A DNA stretch of 64,000 nucleotides from Cotesia glomerata (GCF_020080835.1 NC_058158.1:14978882-15042881); one strand, 5' to 3'; counted from the stretch's first letter, positions 44,669-56,036 are shown. Numbers and translations: made by a program. Notes: generated by a model not told the origin, from the letters alone.

Positions 44669-46027
44669 TGTGTGTCAATTTTGGGCGACTTTTTTTTTTC
44701 AACGAAAAAACAGGCTGAAAACTTGCATGAAGGTGAGAACAGAAGCCTGTTCAAAGCGGAGCTCTTAATATTAATATTTAGAGGTGTCTGTCCCTAATTT
44801 TTCATTTCCCATTTAAATAACATAGGAAAAAAAATTCTTTTTTTTGTTTATTTTTCTAGCTCGGCATACGCACCTCATATATATAAGTCAATGGCATATT
44901 ATTGTAGAGAATTCAACGCTCTACAAAAAAGGTCTCCTTTATCATAAAGACAGCCGTTCTAAAGTTATTCAGACGTAAACTTCTAAATGTATAAAATTTT
45001 GATTATTCAAGTATCAAACTGATACAAATTAATTTATTACTGTCTGAAAAGTTATTTTTATACGTAGAATTGGTTCTGATGCGTTAACATTTTCATAAAG
45101 CTTAAAAAAAAATTACTCATATATCAAATTTTTTTCTTCTTTATTTCATTTACTGTAAGAAAATTATTATTATGATTATTATTAATGATATACATTATTA
45201 TTAATGATTATTCTTTAATTTATTCAAGAATTATTGCACTTCGAAAGTTCAAAAAATAGTGTTCTATGAAACTTTTATCAGAATTTTGACTTGAAGAGCT
45301 CAAAAACCTCATAAGTGCAATTTTAAGCGCTTAGATATGGAATTAGCGGAAGTTGCAGGGATGGCCTTTAGGGTCAACCGTTTTCCAGATTTTTTTGTGA
45401 TAAATGAGCGTCATGAGACGTGCACTTTTCTGATTTTCCAAACTTTTCTTTTCTCTCCGTGTAGAGTAATAAATTGTTAATTCCGTGAAACTTTTCAAAA
45501 ATTTAATTCATTCAACTCGGATCATGATTTTCTTACAGTAAATGAAATAAAGAAGAAAAAAATTTGATACATGAGTAATTTTTTTTTAGCTTTATGAAAA
45601 TATTAGCGCATCAGAACCAATTATCCATATAAAAATAATTTTTAAGACAGTAATAAATTAATTTGTATCAGTTTAATACTTGAATAATCAAAATTTTATA
45701 CATTTAGAAGTTTACGTCTGAATAACTTTAGAACGGCTGTCTTTATGATAAAAGTGTAAGAAACCTTTTTTGTAGAGCGTTGAATTCTCTACAAGAATAT
45801 GTTATGGACTTATATATATGAGGTGCGTATGCCGAGCTAGAAAAATAAACAAAAAAAAGAATTTTTTTTCCTATGTTATTTGAATGGGAAATGAAAAATT
45901 AGGGACAGACATCTCTCAATATTAATATTAAGAGCTCCGCTTTGAACAAGCTTCTGTTCTCACCTTCATGCAAGTTTTCAGCCTGTTTTTTCGTTGAAAC
46001 AAAAAAGTCGCCTAAAATTGACACACC

Positions 46028-46031
<4 letters not shown>
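44666..46031. mobile_element. Foldback MITE F2 with ~570-bp arms, RF1 fragment inside
   Basis: The left end TAGTGTGTGTCAATTTTGGG pairs with the right end near 46030. Each arm has the TTAATATTAATATT palindrome ~105 bp inside and a GTAGAGAATTCAACGCTCTAC palindrome further in. An RF1 piece (45236-45396) interrupts the centre. Layout matches F1 and the T2 transposon at 59941-63833. Confidence 0.75.
45236..45396 (+). repeat. RF1 copy g, distal fragment
   Basis: Starts CACTTCGAAAGTTCAAAAAA and ends with AGCGGAAGTTGCAGGGATGG and CCGTTTTCCAGATTTTTTT. Inserted at the centre of F2. Confidence 0.7.

Positions 46032-46073
<42 letters not shown>
46032..46073. repeat. (TA)n microsatellite
   Basis: TA run between F2 and the 3' end of Helitron H4. 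Confidence 0.95.
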
Positions 46074-46714
46074 CTAGCTGTTACCCGCCCGCTCCGCTGA
46101 ACACTTTATAGAATTGTATTTTGAGATCTAGACTTGAAATTCAATTGGAGTATTGTTCTGACTTGCACAGATTTAAAATTCTATCGGATTGGCCTGTACC
46201 TTTTATCCATGTCATAATTCTAGCGAATATCCATCGAACTTTCAATGTGCAATCACTATAACATTCCCGTGGCTTTCTCCAAAAATGAATAATCATTTTT
46301 GGATTTACGATTTTAATTTTTGATTTTACGAAATCTCTTAAAATGAATAGCCAAATTTCTTTTCCGCATCTCAAGTGTTTAGAAAATGTTTTCATTTTAA
46401 TCTGTTACATTCCCGCGATCCCGTAATAAGAACAATTCATTGGTTATGTGATCAGCAAAAATAAAATGTATGCAAAATACTTAGTCCGTTGACTATATAG
46501 CTACATGTAAAGTTAAATTTTAGAAACCTTACAATGACTTTTTCGCCGCTGCCAAAGAGACGATTGTGGTAAGAAAATATAATTATTATAAAAGGAAAAT
46601 ATTTTAATCCGTTGACCTTGGAGGCCATCCCTGTAATTACCTGTTTCTCTTAAGATTCTATCAAATTTTATATCTCTAGGAAATATATTTGAAGAATATG
46701 AATTTTTTGACAAC

Positions 46715-47690
46715 TATCACTCCCGCACTCTTTTGTGAGAGAGAAATTTCGTAAGATCCTATTCGAGATGATTTTTACATTAAAAATAAAATATTCCAAC
46801 AAAACTTCGAGTCCATAGAAACTATTGTTTTGAAAAGAAAGATTTTCATTGTTAACGCCTCCGCAGTCCCTTTGGGATTGGAATTTGATAAAATTCATTC
46901 TTAGCTGAACTTGACATGATACATGAAGACTCCCACCAAATTTGAAGTCTGTCGAAGTTACAGTTTGGAAATTAAAATTTTAGATTTTAACACCCACCCC
47001 CGCAATTCCTATCGGAAGTAAACTTTATTGAAATCCATTTTGAGATGATCTCTAAAGGAGAAATAATAGATTTCTACCAAATTTAGAGTTTTCAGAAGCT
47101 ATATTTTGGAAATGAACATTTTTTATTGTCAACACCCACCCCGCGATCCTTATTGGAGGTGATTCGTTGTAAAATCCGTTCTTAGATTATTTCTATATCA
47201 CATATAGAAGACTCCTATCAAATTTGAAGTCTATAGGAGCTATGGCTTTGAAATTAAAAATTTTAATTGTAAATCCCCACCCCCGCAATCCTCTTTGGGG
47301 TAGGATATCGTAAAATTCGTTCATAAATTATTTTTACATCACGTACAGAAATTTCCTATAAAATTTGGAATCTGTAGGAGCTATAGCTTGAAAATTACAA
47401 ATTTTCATTGTTAATACCCGTCCCCCCCCTCCCCCCGACCCTCTGTGGGGTGTAATATCGTAAAGTTCGTTCATAGATTATTTCTAGATCTCTTACAGAA
47501 GATTCTTACTAAATTTGGAGTCGATAGGATCTATATTTTAAAAATGGGAATTTTTGATTGTTAACGCCCCTGCAACCCCCTTTGTAGGTGGAATTTCGTT
47601 AAATCCGTTCTTAGCTGACTTCTACTCGGTGAAAAGAATATTCCTACCAAATTTCAAGTCTCTAGGTCTTATGGTTCCAGAGATGTCGTA
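46715..47690. repeat. Degenerate ~140-bp minisatellite of H4
   Basis: About seven units of the same family as in H1 and H3. Confidence 0.85.
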
Positions 47691-47718
47691 ATGAGTGACT
47701 ATATACGTGGAAATAAAC

Positions 47719-48095
47719 GGTTACCATGGCAACGGTTACTATGGCAACGGTAACCGTGGTAACGGTAACCATGGCAACGGTAACCATGGCAACGGTAACC
47801 ATGGCAACGGTAACCATATCAACGGTTACTATGGCAACGGCTACTATGGCAACGGTTACTATGGCAACGGTAACCATGGTAATGGTAACCATGGCAATCG
47901 TAACCATGGCAATCGTAACCATGGTAATGGTAACCATGGTAATGGTAACCATGGTAATGGTAACCATGGTAATGGTAACCATGGTAATGGTAACCATGGT
48001 AATGGTAACCATGGTAATGGTAACCATGGTAATGGTAACCATGGTAATGGTAACCATAACAACGGTAACCATAGCAACGGTAACCATAGCAACGG
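47719..48095. repeat. 15-bp minisatellite of RFX X-box motifs, about 25 units
   Basis: Continuous 15-bp units. Outer units are GGTAACCATGGCAAC or GGTTACTATGGCAAC, many matching the X-box. Around 47876-48055 they become GGTAACCATGGTAAT, which loses the final C of the motif. The array makes chance frames in several registers (GNHGN, MVTIT and LPWLP repeats), none of which is a protein. It lies 190-560 bp inside the 5' end of H4, the same relative place as in H2. Confidence 0.9.
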
Positions 48096-48284
48096 ACCAT
48101 TTCTTTTATGAGCGGGGGTCAATAAGTGAAAATCCATTTCCGATAGGAATTCCGTAATATCGCTTCTTATCTCTCATCTACGGTGAAAAAGGAGTACTTA
48201 TGCCAAATTTTAAATGAATCGGTACAATAGTTTCGGAGATCTGGTGATGAGTCAGTGGTATTTCGCTTATATGTATATAGATAT

Positions 48285-49868
48285 TGTTACGTCCTGAGAA
48301 ACATTGAAAGCATTTAAATATAAATTATAGTTCAATGAACATAATTTTGTTCGAATGACCCTAGAAATGAAATATAACATTTTTATACATTAAATAGTAC
48401 TTAAAATTATCGTTTTAGTGACGCCAGGGTCATTAAAGTGAATACATACACAGAACTAAGATATTTTTCCAGGAAAATACTTAAAAATCAAATTAAATTT
48501 TAGTTCCACATTTATTTCAATGGAAAGCCATAAAAATAGAATAAATAGGGCCTTATGTAAAAGGATAAGGGAAAAGTATTTTTAACATTTCGTGTACTTA
48601 GGCTGAAAGAAAAAAATAGTAGTTAAAGTGACGAATAGAAGAGAAACTTCTTTTCCAGATGGTTAAAATTTATTATTTCCATTGGTTTCCGTTTATTCAA
48701 GGATTCTAAAATTCACTCAATAAGATAAGGTTTAAATAATTTGAAAATAATAAAATTTAAGTAAAAATAACGAAACCTTACTTAGATAAAAATTTTAAAA
48801 AATAAATATTAAATAATGAGAGTAACGAAACTTTAAAATTTTAAATAATAAATAATAAAAGTAAAATTTAAAATTATCTAATAAAAAAAAAAAAATAATA
48901 AATGAGAAGTTAAAAGATGAATATACAAAACCAACCCTCATAAATAAAATATATCAATTAACCAATAAATACTTATGAAATAATAAATAAATACAATAAA
49001 ATAGATTCCAATAATCTAAAATAAACTCTATAATAACAGATAAAAATAAAATAAGTAACAACTAATTAATTAAAATAAAAGTAGAATTAAATAAAATTAT
49101 TATAAATAAATTTTATAAATAAATAAAATAATTGTAAGTGGATGCGTAGGTGCGCATACCCATCCGCTTGCATAAGGGCATGACCTGGCCGCTTTTCTTA
49201 TAGAGAAGGGGGCCTAGAGTACAAAAGTCCTTTTCTATTGGATGGAAATCGTCCTTTCTAAGACCCACAAGTTAGGACCCCCCAAAAAAACTAAAACTAT
49301 GGGACTCTCTGGAGAATAGCATCTAGTTCAGTACATTTTCCGACTCTGACTCAGACTCAGACTCATTTTTAATTTCTACCAGTGCAGGCCTTCCCACTGT
49401 GTAAAGTATTCTTTTTCTTTCTTTTGCAAATAATGAGTTAAATAGTGATTACGTGTAAATCTCCAACCCAACATTCATCTACAGAGATTATCCAAGTAAT
49501 ACAGGTATTGTAAAGTTCGTTACTTATCGATCTCAAAGCGTTAAAAATTATTTTCTTTATATATTGTGTCGAAACATTTGTCCTTATCAAACTTTATATT
49601 ACGATCTTAATGTTTTTATTAATTTTTGTAATACGTTTTTACTTTTATTAATTTTTGCATTGCGATCTTATTTTTATTAACTTTTGTAGTATGTACTCAA
49701 CTGTACATTTATTTAGTTGTTTTTATTTTTTAATATATGTATTAACCGTAACCGAAGTCTTATTATTTCTAAAATTAAACCAGCTAAAATACTCCCGATC
49801 CCAATCTATAGATCTTAAATGATTTGGATTAAAATTAAATAATTTAAAAATTACGCTAAGACGTAACA
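48285..49868. mobile_element. Solo LTR, 1584 bp, ATAT target duplication
   Basis: Ends TGTTACGTC and GACGTAACA are near-perfect inverted repeats with TG...CA. ATAT is found at 48281-48284 and 49869-49872. The interior is AT-rich with no gag or pol. It sits at the 5' end of Helitron H4. Confidence 0.7.
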
Positions 49869-49878
49869 ATATATATAT

Positions 49879-51472
49879 GGACCATTCCATGTCAAATCGA
49901 CCAATAGTTGGAATCGACCCCTTTCGATTTGGATGAAATTTGGTGAGAAGTTTTCTTTTATCATAAGACGAAATTCTGCCAAAGAAAAAAAATAAAAAAA
50001 TTTTTTTCGAAAGATATGCAAATTCAAAATTTCGCGATTTTTCCAGTTTTTCAATTTTGTTTTTGCAATATCTCGAATGCTATTATAGATACAGGAATGG
50101 TCTTTCGTTTGTTTAAAAGGGGACACTTGGGGCTATTGAAAAAAAAAATATTTTGGAAAAAAATTTTGAAAAATGCCAAATTTTGAATTTTTGAAAATCG
50201 TCAAAAATGAAGACCACCATTAAAATTTTGGCTCAATTTTTTTTGTATGATACCTTGTTATGATTTTAAAAGATCCTGAAATTTTTGAATAGGGGTTTTT
50301 TTTTTTCAAAAATATGAATTTTTTAATTTCAAAAAAAAATTTTTGAATTTCAGAAAATTTTTTTTTTTTGTTTTTTGCAACTTCTATATAAGTTAAAGTT
50401 ATGCAGATACATAATATTGTAATTTTGAGTATTTAGAAATCAAATGCACGACGTGAAAATATTAAATAATAAATTAATTTCAACTTTTTTTTATTTTTTG
50501 GACATAATCTTGCATCCTTAAAATAAGTCATCCTTAACGCATGATAGAATTCGTTAATTGTCCTTTATTTACTTCATTTAAAGTTGTTGATGCCACTTGT
50601 CGTCTTATTACCATGGGAATAATTTGTAATTTGAGATTGAGAACTATGATTGTGCAGAAATTCGTAAGTAAATAAGTATTCGAAAGAACGAAAAAAAATT
50701 GATATTCTCATGAAATCATTTCTAATTTTTATAGAAAATTAATATCTGTTTGAGTTATTTGAGGTTAAAAACTGTAATTGAAGTGAAGAAACGGACAAAA
50801 TATATCATGCGTTAAGAAAATAAAAAATTATATCATGCGTTAAGCCTGACTTTTAGATTATGTCTAAAAAATGAATAAAAGAAATTAATTTATTATTTAA
50901 TTTTTTCACGTCGTGCATTTGATTTCTAAATACTCAAAATTACAATATTATATATTTGCATAACTTTAACTTGTATAGAAGTTGCAAAAAACAAAAAAAA
51001 TTTTTTTTTGAAATTAAAAAATTCATATTTTTGAAAAAAAAAAAAACCCCTATCCAAAAATTTCAGGATCTTTTAAGATCATAACAAGGTATCATACAAA
51101 AAAAATTGAGCCAAAATTTTAATGGTGGTCTTCATTTTTGACGATTTTCAAAAATTCAAAATTTGACAAATTTGGCATTTTTCAAAATTTTTTTCCAAAA
51201 TATTTTTTTTTCAATAGTCACAAGTGTCCCCTTTTAAACAAACGAAAGACAATTCCTGTATCTGTAATAGCATTCGAGATATTGCAAAAACAAAATTGAA
51301 AAACTGGAAAAATCGCAAAATTTTGAATTTGCATATCTTTTGAAAAAAATTTTTTTATTTTTTTTCCTTTGGCAGAACTTCGTTTTATGATAAAAGAAAA
51401 CTTCTGACCAAAATTCATCCAAATCGAAAGGGGTCGATTCCAACTATTGGTCGATTTGACATGGAATGACCC
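49879..51472. mobile_element. Foldback element F3 with ~600-bp arms, related to T1 ends
   Basis: The left arm begins GGACCATTCCATGTCAAATC; the right end is the inverted GGTCATTCCATGTCAAATC. Arms pair to about 50520 and 50850. The block ATTCCATG-CAAATCGACCA and TCGACCCCTTT is shared with the ends of T1 (22972-26878), so F3 may be a non-autonomous relative. Frames inside are shadows. Confidence 0.8.
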
Positions 51473-51561
51473 ATATATATATATATATATATATACAATT
51501 TCATGTAATTGTATATAATAATGTTTGTAACTTTTGTACAATTCTATAGAATTATATAAAA

Positions 51562-51700
51562 CTAGCCGTGAACACCCGCTTCGCTCGGTCATTTTTAATA
51601 GTGCAGTTATTTGTTGATATTATTAAATTTTTTGGGATGTTTTAAAAGTTACAAAAACAATTCAGCATATTTTTGACCGATAGCAATTTTAATTTTATAT
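51562..51700 (-). mobile_element. Helitron 3' end remnant H5
   Basis: The minus strand ends GAGCGAAGCGGGTGTTCACGG and CTAG|T (51565-51562), the hairpin-plus-CTRR end. Upstream it is lost within about 140 bp at the CR1-like LINE. Confidence 0.5.
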
Positions 51701-53575
51701 ATATATGTATAGTGTACTACAGTAGAGTGAGCAGCGTCTTTTTATTGTGCTTTTTTGTTTGCTATTATTTCAGTTTGATTTTGTCTATTTTTTACTGTAG
51801 GGACAGTTTTTTGAACAGTAATTTTTCGGGAATATTTTTAACTATCAACTGTTATTGGGCATTAAGTAGTTCATTTGTTATTTGTGATCAATTTTAAATT
51901 AGTGCAATTTTGAGGTTGGACTTTGCAGTTGGCTTGTGGGACTCTGTCTGTTTGGTGCTGCCATCTGATTGACTTATAGGAAAGGTGTTGTATTCATTAT
52001 GGCTTGTGTGTTGTGTTTTTCGGAGATATCAGACTCGGCACACTGCATTAAAGCAAACTGCCATCTTCACCACAAGTTTCATGTATCATGTGTTAAACTT
52101 AGATACAACTTTGGATCCGCAGCTGATGCTTTAGATGCGGTACATAAACAATGTCCTGCATGTTCAGAAACAAACTCAATGAATTTATTGACATCGATTG
52201 CTGTTCACTTGCCCAAGCTAAGTAAACTTGATAAATTGGATAACCTTGAAAAGTCAGCGCAAGATTTACACACAAAGGTAGATGATATTATTTCTAAGCA
52301 GGCTGCACTAGATGCTAAATTTAATAGTTTGGCGAAAAGAGTGAGCGAGCTTGAAAATAAAGGATTTTCAGGTGGCTCAAAAAAGGAGGCTGAGAAGATT
52401 TCAAGGGCAGCAGATATTCTGCTTAATTGTAACTTCGAACAAAGAGCCCTCCAAATTGAGGCACAGGCTCTTGCGGATGAGATTTCAATTTTCGGTCTAG
52501 AAGAAGTGGCAGAGGAAAACCTAAAAGAAGTTGTAAATAACTTACTTGATGTTCTTGATGTACCTCGGGATGATTTCGGAGTCAAATATGTCAAAAGGAT
52601 CGGTAAACCAGTTGAAGCTAGAACGAGGAATGCTAAGCAAAAACGCAGGGATGTTCTAATCAAGTTTGAATGTAAAGAAGCTGTGGATGTAATGATCAGG
52701 AAGTCCAAAGATGTAGTTATTAAAAATAATGATTTATTAGCCGAGGAAAATATCTCGCAGGACCCTGTTCGTCTTCATCGCCGTCATCCGCCTACTCTTT
52801 ACAAATTTCGTTCGCAGGTATTGAAGGATTTTCCTAAGCTACTTCCAAAAAATGTGTGGATTACTGCAGCCTCAGTGTTTGTTAGAATCGATTCGGAGAA
52901 ACCGCCGCTGAAGTTATTGCCGTCTAATGGGATAGAGGTACTCAAAAAGCACATTCGCTCGCGTCAATAACTTTCATTCACTCCATCATCACTATCGCTT
53001 GCTCAAGAACAAATCAGTCTGTCAACTTCCTCTTCTCAAGTTCCTCTCAGTGTTTGTCACGTTAATATTCGCTCATTAAACTGCAATTTCAATTTGTTTA
53101 AAGAATTCTTCAGGACGCACATCTTTGATATTATTGCCGTTAGTGAAACATGGTTAAATGCAAATATGTCAGATGCTCAATTTCATATGCCATAAAGGAA
53201 TGATTTGCTTGTTGTACCGGGTTGCCACAGCACCAAGTATGACAAATCCTTTTTAGTGAGTGCGATTAGGATATGGAATCGGTTACCTTCATACTGCACC
53301 TCACAATCGACTTTTCCGGCTTTCCGTAAAGCATGTTTCGAGTTTTTGTTGAGCGAAGAGAATGCGTGATTTGACTATTGTCTTTAATAAATACTTTTAT
53401 CTGATGATGGAGTGATATATTGATGTACTTACTATATGTATAATATACCAGTAATATTTGTAATACACTACTTTTGTTAATTATTAACATTCATTGTAAT
53501 GTATTTTGGAAGGCCGCAAGGAGCTACGACTCCATGGCCTTTAAACAATAAATAATAATAATAATAATATATATA
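51701..53575 (+). mobile_element. CR1-like LINE, internally deleted
   Basis: The element has a leader, an intact ORF1 (51999-52970), the first ~50 codons of an endonuclease (VCHVNIRSLNCNFNLF and DIIAVSETWL, 53060-53165) and then, after a break near 53190-53230, the last ~45 codons of ORF2 (SFLVSAIRIWNRLPSY, stop near 53369). The 3' end has a hairpin (AAGGCC ... GGCCTT, 53510-53541) and an (AAT)n tail. Most of the endonuclease and all of the reverse transcriptase core are missing, so it depends on others to move. Confidence 0.75.
51999..52970 (+). CDS. ORF1 protein of CR1-like LINE (PHD-like finger, coiled coil, RNA-binding domain)
   Basis: I start at ATG 51999 because the zinc finger begins at once: CVLCF, then C and H residues in HCIKANCHLHHKFH, ending KQCPACS, a C4HC3 PHD-like pattern as found in ORF1 of CR1-type LINEs. 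An in-frame ATG at 51969 would add ten residues. A coiled coil covers about residues 75-130 (LDKLDNLEKSAQDLHTKVD). An RRM-like region follows (EISIFGLEEV, DVLIKFECKEAVDVM), with a basic C-terminus ending KKHIRSRQ. The role is RNA chaperone and packaging of the LINE transcript. The frame is intact over 323 codons, unlike the deleted ORF2 behind it. Confidence 0.75.
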   Translation: MACVLCFSEISDSAHCIKANCHLHHKFHVSCVKLRYNFGSAADALDAVHKQCPACSETNSMNLLTSIAVHLPKLSKLDKLDNLEKSAQDLHTKVDDIISKQAALDAKFNSLAKRVSELENKGFSGGSKKEAEKISRAADILLNCNFEQRALQIEAQALADEISIFGLEEVAEENLKEVVNNLLDVLDVPRDDFGVKYVKRIGKPVEARTRNAKQKRRDVLIKFECKEAVDVMIRKSKDVVIKNNDLLAEENISQDPVRLHRRHPPTLYKFRSQVLKDFPKLLPKNVWITAASVFVRIDSEKPPLKLLPSNGIEVLKKHIRSRQ

Positions 53576-53592
53576 TATTAGATATATATATA
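53576..53592. repeat. Short (TA)n tract
   Basis: TA units between the LINE tail and the next solo LTR. Confidence 0.85.
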
Positions 53593-54326
53593 TGTCGGAT
53601 TAGCGTTGGGTTGAGAAGGGCGCATACTATTATTATTATCTTGAGACATTTTATTATTTAATCACAATATCTAGATGACACAAATATCGTACAACTTTAT
53701 TAATACACAATTATAGTTCCTTGTAACAATGTTTTACTTAAGCGTAGCACACACACACACATACACACACAATGTTATCTAGTCACTACACTAAAAGTAT
53801 AATTTAATATTATTATTTAATTATTAACAATTATAATTTATTTAATACACTGAACTAGCAATATGAACAATATTAACAAATAAGATATCGTTAATGTTAA
53901 ACGTTAGAAATAATAAAATGACGACAGACTTGGATAAGAGAACGAATCCACGGTCAGAAGGACAGCAATCAGTTATCGCTCACTGTTCAGAGAGAACTGC
54001 CTCTTCTCAAAACTTATTTTTCAATCCGTAGCTCCTTCAGGTAATTATTCTGAAAAATGTACAAGCTACGTTTTGCAATTGTACATTCCGAAGATGTACA
54101 CTTGGGTATTGCTGTCCCTTGACCGTGGCTACGTTAGACCCGCAGATGTGATCTTTCGAACCCGAGCCTACCGTCATAAAAGACTTAAGGAAAGTTTAAC
54201 TAAAATTTCCTTAGCGGATTAAGTCGTAAAAATTAAAATTCTAAGTTTTATTTTCTAGCTATAAACTAAAAGTGCTTAGGATTTTCCCATCCCTTGGGAA
54301 GAACCCAGCTATTCTCATCTCCGACA
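53593..54326. mobile_element. Solo LTR, 734 bp
   Basis: Ends TGTCGGA and TCCGACA are perfect inverted repeats obeying TG...CA. TATA lies on both sides. The interior has a CTCCTTCAGG segment and AT-rich parts but no retroviral genes. Confidence 0.7.
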
Positions 54327-54346
54327 TATATATATATATATATATA

Positions 54347-54390
<44 letters not shown>
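54327..54390. repeat. (TA)n microsatellite
   Basis: Two TA runs split by GCATAT. Confidence 0.9.
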
Positions 54391-54393
<3 letters not shown>

Positions 54394-54396
54394 TAT

Positions 54397-54737
54397 TAGG
54401 GTGTGACAAAATGTAACTCCCGTGGAGAACCTTTTAAAATTGGAATTTTTAGTTCCGCTTTTAACAGGGGCTGCGTTTGGGCATTTCCTGATATATTTTG
54501 GTGTGAGACAATGTATTTGATTTTCATAGAATTTTTTAACAGCAGCTTAATTTGGGTGTTTCCGGTGAAAATTCAAAATTTGCCCGGAAGTGCCCAATTA
54601 AATCTTCTGTTAAAAATCCTATAAATAATCAAATAAATTCTCTCAACCCGAAATATCTCAGGAAATGCCCAAACTCAGCTACTGTTAAAAGTGGAACTTA
54701 TAAAAGATTCTCCACGGAAGTTATATTTTGGCAGACC

Positions 54738-54740
<3 letters not shown>
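54397..54740. mobile_element. MITE with ~165-bp inverted arms, TAGGGTGTGACAAAATGTAA end
   Basis: The left arm pairs with the right arm ending GCAGACCCTA. Shared inner blocks include CCGTGGAGAA, GGGCATTTCCTGA and CTTTTAACAG. TA repeats on both sides. Non-coding. Confidence 0.75.

Positions 54741-54793
<53 letters not shown>
54741..54793. repeat. (TA)n microsatellite
   Basis: About 26 TA units. Confidence 0.95.
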
Positions 54794-54796
<3 letters not shown>

Positions 54797-55055
54797 ATGA
54801 TAAATGATTATATCTAATTATATGGAATTATATATGATTATATATACAACCATTGTTTTGTCGAAAACTATCCACTTAGGATAGTTTCCGTAATTATTTT
54901 GAAAATTATGATTAATTTGGGATTAGGATATTAAATAAAATATAAAAAACCTCCTCGAATGAAAAAATGTACAAGTAAGAACGCAAAGCGTGTAGTGCGA
55001 ATGAAAAAATATGTGTAAATTGCCGTCGCAAACATCACAAACGAGGTGAGCTCAA

Positions 55056-56036
55056 CCGCTTTAGAAAAAAAATTTGGAAAACGATTGACCCTAACGGCCA
55101 TCCCGGCAACTTCCCGCTAATTCCATACTTAAGCGCTTAAAATTGCACTTATTACTTTTTGCGCTTTTCGAGCTCATAAATATAATTTTCGTGTCATTTT
55201 GAGCTATCCAAGCTCATTCAAAAAATTATTATCGTTAAGACGTGAGTAAAGAAAAAAAAAACAGGGTGAAAACAATAACTTCCTAATTTTTGAAAATCTT
55301 CGATTTTGTTAGTGGGAAGTTAAAAATGTCGCAGTGATTTTAAAAAAACACTTGTTTTCAAATCTTTTATTGACGATATCTTTTGAACTAATTAACCGAT
55401 TTCTACGTTTTTGGCGGCAATCGACGCGGTTTTTTAAGCTCTATAAATTATGCTATGTCATCAAAAGTGATCCGAGAAGAAATGACGAAGTTATGTGAAA
55501 AAAACACTTTTTTCGGTTTTTTTCGGTTTTCTTTCGTTCACGCTATCTCTCGAACGAATCAACCGATTTTGATCGGGTTGACGCCGATCGGCGTGGTTTT
55601 TCAAGCTTAAGGGCGGATTAGTTTTTGAAGTTGATCGATAGAGCCGTTTAAAAGATATTCCAAAAAAACTACTTTCTAATATGATTTTTTTCTTATTTTT
55701 TTTAAGATTTTTCAAGATTTCTTAAAATCTATCGGTCCGAATCGGTTCAAATTCTCAGGAAATCTAAGTTCAGCGTAGCCCTTTCGAATAGCACCAACCG
55801 CGATGAAATCGGTTCAACCGTTCAAAAGTTATAAGCGAGTCACATAGTCACACACACACACACACACACACATACATACATACAGACATAGTGACAACAT
55901 CGCGGGGGTAGTCAGGGAAGCTTCCTGTGACCTTCAAACGTCGAGATCTGATGAAAACTCGATTTTTGCCAAACGGGGTAAAAACAATAACTTCCCGATT
56001 TTTGAAAATCTGAGATTTTTAGCGGGAAGTTAAAAA
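55056..56036 (-). repeat. RF1 copy h, inverted, composite
   Basis: A distal end (55070, GGAAAACGATTGACCC) and a first head (GTTAGTGGGAAGTTAAAAA at 55308-55326) are followed by a second, longer body with a CA tract (55850-55870) and a second head ending TTAGCGGGAAGTTAAAA at 56036. It may be two RF1 copies back to back. 54794-55055 before it holds nothing recognised. Confidence 0.65.

Larger units (their letters stand above)
46074..48281 (-). mobile_element. Non-autonomous Helitron H4
   Basis: The minus-strand 3' end is CAGCTAG|T at 46077-46074 behind an AGCGGAGCGGGCGGG hairpin region. The 5' end is A|TCTATATACATATAAGCG with its first base at 48281. Length 2208 bp. It carries ~140-bp repeats in the 3' two thirds and an X-box minisatellite near the 5' end. 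No coding sequence. Confidence 0.85.

Noticed and set aside
47719..48095. CRISPR array
   Set aside because: Units are contiguous with no unique spacers, and the genome is eukaryotic.
47662..48157. Long frames in five registers encoding GNHGN, MVTIT or LPWLP repeats
   Set aside because: They all come from the 15-bp minisatellite, which stays open in several frames because the unit length is divisible by three. No start context, no domain.
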